A DNA stretch of 11,311 nucleotides from an uncultured Clostridium sp. (lineage in GTDB: Bacteria; Bacillota; Clostridia; TANB77; CAG-508), in NCBI GenBank assembly GCA_947057875.1, contig CAMSEX010000035.1:1-11311 (forward strand), in the 5' to 3' direction. Positions 7,559 through 11,311 of this stretch are shown one piece after another; positions within the stretch are counted from its first letter, which is position 1, and each line of letters begins with the position of its first letter. Under the pieces are notes generated by a model. It had not been told where the DNA came from, ran no database searches, and was given only the letters and a program-made list of their open reading frames with translations. Position numbers and translations under genes: made by a program.

Positions 7559-7696
7559 ATGAAATTTACAAAAGGATTAATGATAGGAAGTTTGATTACA
7601 GCAGGAGCGATGATGGCGTATTCAGAAGGAATTGATAACAGTAAGAAAAAAATGGTAAAAAAAGGAAAGCAATTTATGAAAAAAATTGGTATGTAA
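7559..7696 (+). CDS. 45-residue single-helix membrane protein, YtxH-like
   Basis: A strong AAGGAGG (7544-7550) sits eight bases before ATG 7559, so the short form starting MKFTKGLMIG is preferred over an in-frame start at 7475. Residues 5-21 form one hydrophobic, Gly/Ala-rich helix, followed by a very basic tail rich in Lys (KKKMVKKGKQFMKK). This layout recalls small YtxH-like envelope proteins of Firmicutes, but the protein is too short for a firm family call and no function can be assigned. It is the last gene of the TSUP group and ends 23 bases before a terminator hairpin. Confidence 0.7.
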   Translation: MKFTKGLMIGSLITAGAMMAYSEGIDNSKKKMVKKGKQFMKKIGM

Positions 7697-7719
7697 AAAG
7701 CGTGAGAAATAAAAAAAGT

Positions 7720-7743
7720 TCCCCTTGATTAAGGGGATTTTTT
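7720..7743. terminator. bidirectional intrinsic terminator
   Basis: TCCCCTT (7720-7726), loop GATT, AAGGGGA (7731-7737), then six T on the + strand. On the - strand the same hairpin is followed by ACTTTTTTTATT and lies four bases after the stop of the convergent CBM protein gene. It is the most GC-rich hairpin in the window and serves both converging transcripts. Confidence 0.93.
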
Positions 7744-8617
7744 AAAAATTTTTATCTTCTTGTTTACCGAAAATCAATTGTGGAATTTTGACTAGAGCTT
7801 TGTAAAAAGCAAGTTTAATTCGTTTTTGGAAGGTATAAAATTTTCCTAATTTGCGAGGACTTACAGTAAAATAATGTTCTTGTGTAGGAACCAGTGAAGT
7901 TTCTAAAGTTTCTGATTTTTTTGAAATTGTTGCTTCAACTTTTTTTGTTTCTTCTGCAAATTCGGCATCTATTTTTTCAAAAATGTTTTTGAAGTAGTCA
8001 TTTACATATAAGGCAAATGCATAATCTTCTCTAGATAGAGTATTTTTTTCTTTTTCTAATGCTTCTATTGGTTCTTGCGAAATAATTTTACAAGAAAGAA
8101 TTTCTTCTAAGGTAGAATATTCTTTTAATGTTTCGCAAGAAGAAGTATCTTCAATTTGGGATAAGATATTACCAATTTCTTCGCCTAAATCAATTGGTTC
8201 ACTTGAAATTTGTAAAGGAGTATTTTCTTGCAATTGTTCAGTTGGTTCTGGTAAAATTAGTGGTTGTAATATTTCATCAATTAAATGGTCTATGTCGAAT
8301 TTGGGTAGCACAAGTTTTTCTTCACAAACAGCTGGCAAAATAGGAGAAATATAATTACAATTGTTGTTGTTATCCCATTCATAATTCTCATTTCGGAAAC
8401 AAAAATTAAATGTGTCAAAAGAAGGCATACTGATTTTAGCAACAAAACCATCTTTTGTTTTTGACATGTTGATTTCTGTTGTATTTTCCCAATTTTCACC
8501 AAATCCATAAACTAGAGTAGTGTTTTCGGAGTGACTTAAAAAACCATGATAAGTAATGGTTATATTCTGGTTTGCAGTTGGGTTACAGTCGAATTTAATA
8601 TCTTTCGTAAAATCCAT
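7742..8617 (-). CDS. cytosolic protein with N-terminal starch/glycogen-binding module (CBM25/53-like)
   Basis: Residues about 17-92 resemble carbohydrate-binding modules of families 25/53, which bind alpha-1,4-glucans. Landmarks are ITITYHGFLS, VYGFGENWEN, a KTKDGFVAKI strand, FNFCFRNE, and the WDNNNN motif typical of these modules. W43 and W81 are the likely sugar-stacking residues. The middle (about 100-200) is acidic, Pro/Glu/Ser-rich and probably disordered. Residues about 200-240 look helical (NDYFKNIFEKIDAEFAEE), and the last 40 residues are basic and aromatic (RKLGKFYTFQKRIKLAFYKA), perhaps an amphipathic membrane- or partner-binding tail. There is no signal peptide and no catalytic domain, so the protein probably works inside the cell, perhaps at glycogen; this is inference. 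An AGGAG (8630-8626) precedes ATG 8617. The gene is monocistronic and has its own promoter and terminator. Confidence 0.78.
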   Translation of the reverse strand: MDFTKDIKFDCNPTANQNITITYHGFLSHSENTTLVYGFGENWENTTEINMSKTKDGFVAKISMPSFDTFNFCFRNENYEWDNNNNCNYISPILPAVCEEKLVLPKFDIDHLIDEILQPLILPEPTEQLQENTPLQISSEPIDLGEEIGNILSQIEDTSSCETLKEYSTLEEILSCKIISQEPIEALEKEKNTLSREDYAFALYVNDYFKNIFEKIDAEFAEETKKVEATISKKSETLETSLVPTQEHYFTVSPRKLGKFYTFQKRIKLAFYKALVKIPQLIFGKQEDKNF

Positions 8618-8647
8618 TTTTTTACTCCTTTTAAATTTTCTATTTTT

Positions 8648-8676
8648 ATTATACAGATAAAAAAAAAAAATAGCAA
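8648..8676 (-). promoter_or_regulatory. sigma-A-type promoter of the CBM protein gene with poly-T spacer
   Basis: On the - strand, TTGCTA (8676-8671, four of six to consensus) is followed by exactly 17 bases and a perfect TATAAT (8653-8648). Transcription would begin about 8641, leaving a leader of roughly 25 bases that includes AGGAG before ATG 8617. Twelve of the 17 spacer bases are one T run. The AT-rich surroundings make chance matches common, but the perfect -10, optimal spacing and position support the call. Confidence 0.65.
8659..8670. repeat. A12 homopolymer tract within promoter spacer
   Basis: Twelve consecutive A on the + strand (T12 on the transcribed strand of the neighbouring gene) lie entirely between the predicted -35 and -10 elements. 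Gain or loss of one unit by slipped-strand mispairing would change spacer length to 18 or 16 bases. Confidence 0.9.
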
Positions 8677-8781
8677 CAAAATTTTACAAAAAAATATATT
8701 TTTTTTATTTATTTTTATGGCAAAAAATGTATAAGTTTTTGGGAATTGGAAAAAATAGGAGAAAAGATGGAGGAAAGAAAA

Positions 8782-9450
8782 ATGAAGAAAAAATATATCA
8801 TATTAGGTATTTTATTGTGTGTGGTAAGTTTGTATATTATTGTGGCAAAGTTTCCAGTTGCATATGCGCTTTCGCAATATGGTTCTAGTGGGGAAGAAGT
8901 AAAACAGATTCAAACCAAATTAAAAGATTGGGGTTATTATAGTGGAAGTGTAGATGGAATTTATGGTTCTGGAACTTATGAAGCAGTGAAAAAATTTCAA
9001 TCAAATAATGGTTTGACAGCAGATGGAATTGCTGGAAGTCAAACGTTAGCGGCATTAGGGATTAATTCGAGTTCATCTCAAGGCGGAACTTCAAGCAATA
9101 ATAATGATTTGAATTTGCTAAGTCATTTGGTGTATGGTGAAGCAAGAGGAGAACCTTATGTGGGAATGGTTGCTGTTGCGGCAAGTGTTATGAACCGTGT
9201 TTCAGATTCTAGATTTCCCAATTCAATTTCTGGCGTGATTTACCAATCTGGTGCTTATACATGTGTGGCAGATGGGCAAATTAATCTCGGGTTTGATGAT
9301 AACAGTAAAAAAGCGGCGCAAGATGCGATTAATGGTTGGGATCCGACTTCGGGATGTATTTATTATTTTAATCCAGATACGGCAACGTCTGCTTGGATTT
9401 GGAGTAGACCACAAGTTATGACAATTGGAAAACATATTTTTTGTAAATAA
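8782..9450 (+). CDS. sleB: SleB-like spore cortex-lytic enzyme / cell wall hydrolase
   Basis: SleB is a lytic transglycosylase that cleaves cortex peptidoglycan during spore germination; related proteins act on vegetative wall. Numbering from ATG 8782, residues 5-29 are a signal peptide or anchor, with probable cleavage after VAYA. Residues 34-93 are a PG_binding_1 domain (VKQIQTKLKDWGYY, GIYGSGTYEAVKKFQ, GLTADGIAG). A Ser/Asn/Gly linker (95-108) leads to the SleB/Hydrolase_2 catalytic domain from about 109. This has VYGEARGEPY, in which E120 is the probable catalytic Glu, and ends with the typical GKHIF. The length of 222 residues fits a compact family member. GGAGG at 8769-8773 supports ATG 8782; in-frame ATG 8767 and TTG 8746 are alternatives. 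The ypeB gene that often follows sleB is absent, so a wall-remodelling role other than germination is possible. Confidence 0.88.
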   Translation: MKKKYIILGILLCVVSLYIIVAKFPVAYALSQYGSSGEEVKQIQTKLKDWGYYSGSVDGIYGSGTYEAVKKFQSNNGLTADGIAGSQTLAALGINSSSSQGGTSSNNNDLNLLSHLVYGEARGEPYVGMVAVAASVMNRVSDSRFPNSISGVIYQSGAYTCVADGQINLGFDDNSKKAAQDAINGWDPTSGCIYYFNPDTATSAWIWSRPQVMTIGKHIFCK

Positions 9451-9455
9451 AATAG

Positions 9456-9493
9456 AAAAAATTCGTATCAATTTAATGAGTACGAATTTTTTT
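9456..9493 (+). terminator. intrinsic terminator of the sleB-like gene
   Basis: AAAAAATTCGTA (9456-9467) pairs with TACGAATTTTTT (9481-9492), and the T run continues after it; TCA and TGA inside the loop can extend the stem with one bulged G. It lies five bases after the stop codon. The opposite strand also has T-rich flanks, so it may work both ways. Confidence 0.85.
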
Positions 9494-9735
9494 ATTTAAT
9501 TATTTATAACAATACTGTTAGAAAGAAGGTAAAGAGAATAAGTTGAACCATCTACTAATTCAGACAAATTAAAATTAAGATACATAATATCAGAAGTTGC
9601 ATTCATATTAATATGAAAATATAATAAATTTTTATCATTACCTTGAAAATTTAAAAAATATATTATAAAATACAAATAAAAGATGTAAAAAAAGAAAAAA
9701 TAATACATAGAATACAAGGGAAAAAAGGAGAACCA
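9494..9735. other. intergenic region, very AT-rich, possible gene remnant
   Basis: No convincing gene is present. A - strand frame of 73 codons (9717-9496) lacks a ribosome site. Its last 45 or so residues (MNATSDIMYLNFNLSELVDG and onward, to the TAA at 9498-9496) read like ordinary protein rather than AT-rich noise, so it may be the tail of a lost gene. The right part carries the predicted promoter and the ribosome site of the NTPase gene. Confidence 0.3.
9643..9671 (+). promoter_or_regulatory. predicted sigma-A-type promoter for the KAP-like NTPase gene
   Basis: TTGAAA (9643-9648, five of six to consensus), a 17-base spacer, then TAAAAT (9666-9671, five of six). Transcription would start near 9678, giving a leader of about 58 bases ending in AAGGAGA and ATG 9736. 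AT-rich sequence makes chance matches likely, but the preceding terminator implies that a promoter is needed somewhere here. Confidence 0.5.
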
Positions 9736-11311
9736 ATGGAAGAATTAATAGAAAGTATTTTAGATTATGTAAGAGCTGATTATACCGATTATGCGATTAT
9801 GATTAATGGTGAATGGGGAAGTGGAAAAACGCATTTTTGGAACAATAAAATTCGTAATAAAATTGAGTCATTGCAGCTAAATGGACGTAAATATACAACG
9901 ATTTATATGTCACTTTATGGAATTTCAAATTTGGAAGACATCAGTAAGAAAATTTTTATTGAAACAACACAATTAATGGATAAAAACTTGAAAAAATACA
10001 TGGATACACATGGGCAGACGACTATTCCAGAATATGCCAAAACGGGTTTGGATATGGCGAATTTTTTTGGTGTAACAAAAAATGGAGAAAAAATTGATTA
10101 TGGTGAGTTTTTTGCGACAAATAACAAAATTTTGTGTTTTGATGATTTGGAAAGAGCTAATGTGGATGTTATTGATATTTTGGGTTATATCAATAACTTT
10201 GTGGAACATGACCATATCAAAACCATTATTATTTGTAACGAAAAAGAACTTTCTACCAAATTGAAAAGTTCTAATTTGGAAATGAAAACATTTATTGCTA
10301 CGTATCTATTAGATAAAGAAGGCAATTTATTGCAAACGGACAAGCCGATGGTTGAAAAAATTGCGGACAAAATAGAATATGTTTTTGATAAGGCAAATGA
10401 TTACGAAAGGATTAAAGAAAAACTAATTGGCGAGACGTTTGAGTATGCGCCAAAGTTCAATTATATTATCAATGGAATTTTGATGCGCTACGAAAACAAC
10501 AAAGATTTAATTACCTTTTTGCGTCAACATACGAATTTGATTACGAATACTTTCATGAAGTCTGGCACGCGAAATTTGAGAATTTTGAAACACGCGCTAA
10601 ACGATTTTCAAAAGGTTTTTGATAATGTAAACAAAGCCTATCCTAATACCAATTTGCGCGTTTTGCAAACTATGCTGATTTTTACAATTGCCGTTTCTTT
10701 TGAAATTAAATCAGGTAAAATTACGAAAGATAAATTCATCAATATTGGTAGTAATGAAGAATACAAGGCAATTTTGGTTTCTTCCAGAGTTTTGATGGAC
10801 AATAGGCAATATTATATTAAAGAATTTGATAATAATTATTACTTCAATTTTAAATCAGATTACAGATTTTTCAAATTTATTGAAGTGTATGTTAGAACCA
10901 GAATTTTTGATATGCGACTGTTTAAAGATGATATGGAAAATATTATCAAAACCATTGATACCGAGAAGTTGCCTGGTTATAAGCGACTTTTGACAGAAGA
11001 ATATTGGAAAATTTCAGATGACCAATTTCCAAATGTCATTGAAGAAGTTGTAAATGATATTAAAGAAGGTAATTTGAAATTGATTGAAGTTGTCAAGTTA
11101 TTTGCGTACTTTAGTTACTTTAGCAAACGTAGCTTGATTGCGTATGACATGGCAAATTTGAAGGAAATTTTTATTGAAGGTATGGATAAAGTGGTTGATA
11201 CTTCAGAATATTGTGATAACATTGACGAAGAATTGACCAGAATCGGAATTGACGTTGGCGAGGACATGGACGAGATTTTGCAATATTTTAACAAACTAAA
11301 TTGTAAATTGT
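9736..11311 (+). CDS. large KAP/YobI-like P-loop NTPase, truncated by the window edge
   Basis: The frame is open for 525 codons plus one base and runs off the right edge. Residues 25-32 are a Walker A motif (GEWGSGKT) that follows a short N-terminal helix (ESILDYVRADYTDYAIMING). Residues 132-140 are ILCFDDLER, a Walker B strand with the FDDLER pattern typical of KAP and YobI-type NTPases. IIICNEKE (164-171) is the expected next strand, with Asn as a possible sensor residue. From about residue 200 the protein is helical and charged, without a recognisable second domain and without the transmembrane segments found in many KAP proteins. KAP NTPases include PifA of the F plasmid, a phage exclusion protein, and members of this group often occur in accessory, defence-like loci. 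The actual role here is unknown. The ribosome site is AAGGAG (9725-9730) before ATG 9736. Confidence 0.85.
   Translation, partial: MEELIESILDYVRADYTDYAIMINGEWGSGKTHFWNNKIRNKIESLQLNGRKYTTIYMSLYGISNLEDISKKIFIETTQLMDKNLKKYMDTHGQTTIPEYAKTGLDMANFFGVTKNGEKIDYGEFFATNNKILCFDDLERANVDVIDILGYINNFVEHDHIKTIIICNEKELSTKLKSSNLEMKTFIATYLLDKEGNLLQTDKPMVEKIADKIEYVFDKANDYERIKEKLIGETFEYAPKFNYIINGILMRYENNKDLITFLRQHTNLITNTFMKSGTRNLRILKHALNDFQKVFDNVNKAYPNTNLRVLQTMLIFTIAVSFEIKSGKITKDKFINIGSNEEYKAILVSSRVLMDNRQYYIKEFDNNYYFNFKSDYRFFKFIEVYVRTRIFDMRLFKDDMENIIKTIDTEKLPGYKRLLTEEYWKISDDQFPNVIEEVVNDIKEGNLKLIEVVKLFAYFSYFSKRSLIAYDMANLKEIFIEGMDKVVDTSEYCDNIDEELTRIGIDVGEDMDEILQYFNKLNCKL

Noticed and set aside
8546..8734. 62-codon + strand frame across the CBM gene promoter
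   Set aside because: It is a low-complexity Phe/Lys/Ile product of the AT-rich promoter region with no ribosome site.
10082..10370. Short frames on both strands inside the NTPase gene
   Set aside because: They are shadows of the long frame that is open from 9736 to the edge and carries the P-loop motifs.

Overview
The window is AT-rich, low-GC DNA, most likely from a Bacillota (Firmicutes) genome of the class Clostridia, probably an uncultured gut-type lineage. Three things point there. There is a Firmicutes-style housekeeping block (rplI, dnaB, tilS, ftsH). There is a SleB-type cortex-lytic enzyme, which suggests an endospore former. There is also a pilin-like / InlB-repeat / SUMF1-fold surface protein of a kind common in gut Clostridia. 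Strong AGGAGG-type ribosome sites and A/T-rich codons fit this. The placement is an inference; no 16S or other decisive marker is present.

Positions 1-4816 are the core block, all on the + strand and tightly packed: ribosomal protein L9, replicative helicase DnaB, a short tRNA-Ile lysidine synthase TilS, and the membrane protease FtsH. A strong hairpin terminator follows. The ftsH reading frame is broken near base 3240 between its two membrane segments. It joins into a normal-length FtsH if one base is skipped, so this is either a genuine mutation or a consensus error.

Positions 4836-7743 are accessory. A small XRE-type regulator (- strand) is divergent from a decayed gene (5137-6762). Joined across its lesions, that gene encodes a type IV pilin-like N-terminus, an InlB B-repeat and a formylglycine-generating-enzyme (SUMF1)-fold C-terminus. 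It carries one nonsense mutation and two frameshifts. Next come two overlapping half-size TSUP (TauE/SafE-like) membrane genes, the second with a one-base frameshift, then a 45-residue one-helix membrane protein and a bidirectional terminator.

Positions 7742-8676 hold a convergent - strand gene for a cytosolic protein with an N-terminal starch/glycogen-binding module (CBM25/53-like). Its predicted promoter has a run of twelve A/T base pairs inside the 17-base spacer, a candidate phase-variable switch. Positions 8782-9493 hold a secreted SleB-like protein and its terminator. From 9736 to the right edge runs a truncated large P-loop NTPase of the KAP/YobI-like type (GEWGSGKT and FDDLER motifs) with its own predicted promoter. 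It is the best candidate for a defence-type or otherwise poorly described system, but its C-terminus and partners lie outside the window.

I see no tRNA, rRNA, CRISPR array, transposase or reverse transcriptase here. The points most worth following are the KAP-type NTPase, the phase-variable-looking promoter of the CBM protein, the decayed pilin/SUMF1 gene as a possible diversity-generating target, and the repeated indels across the window.
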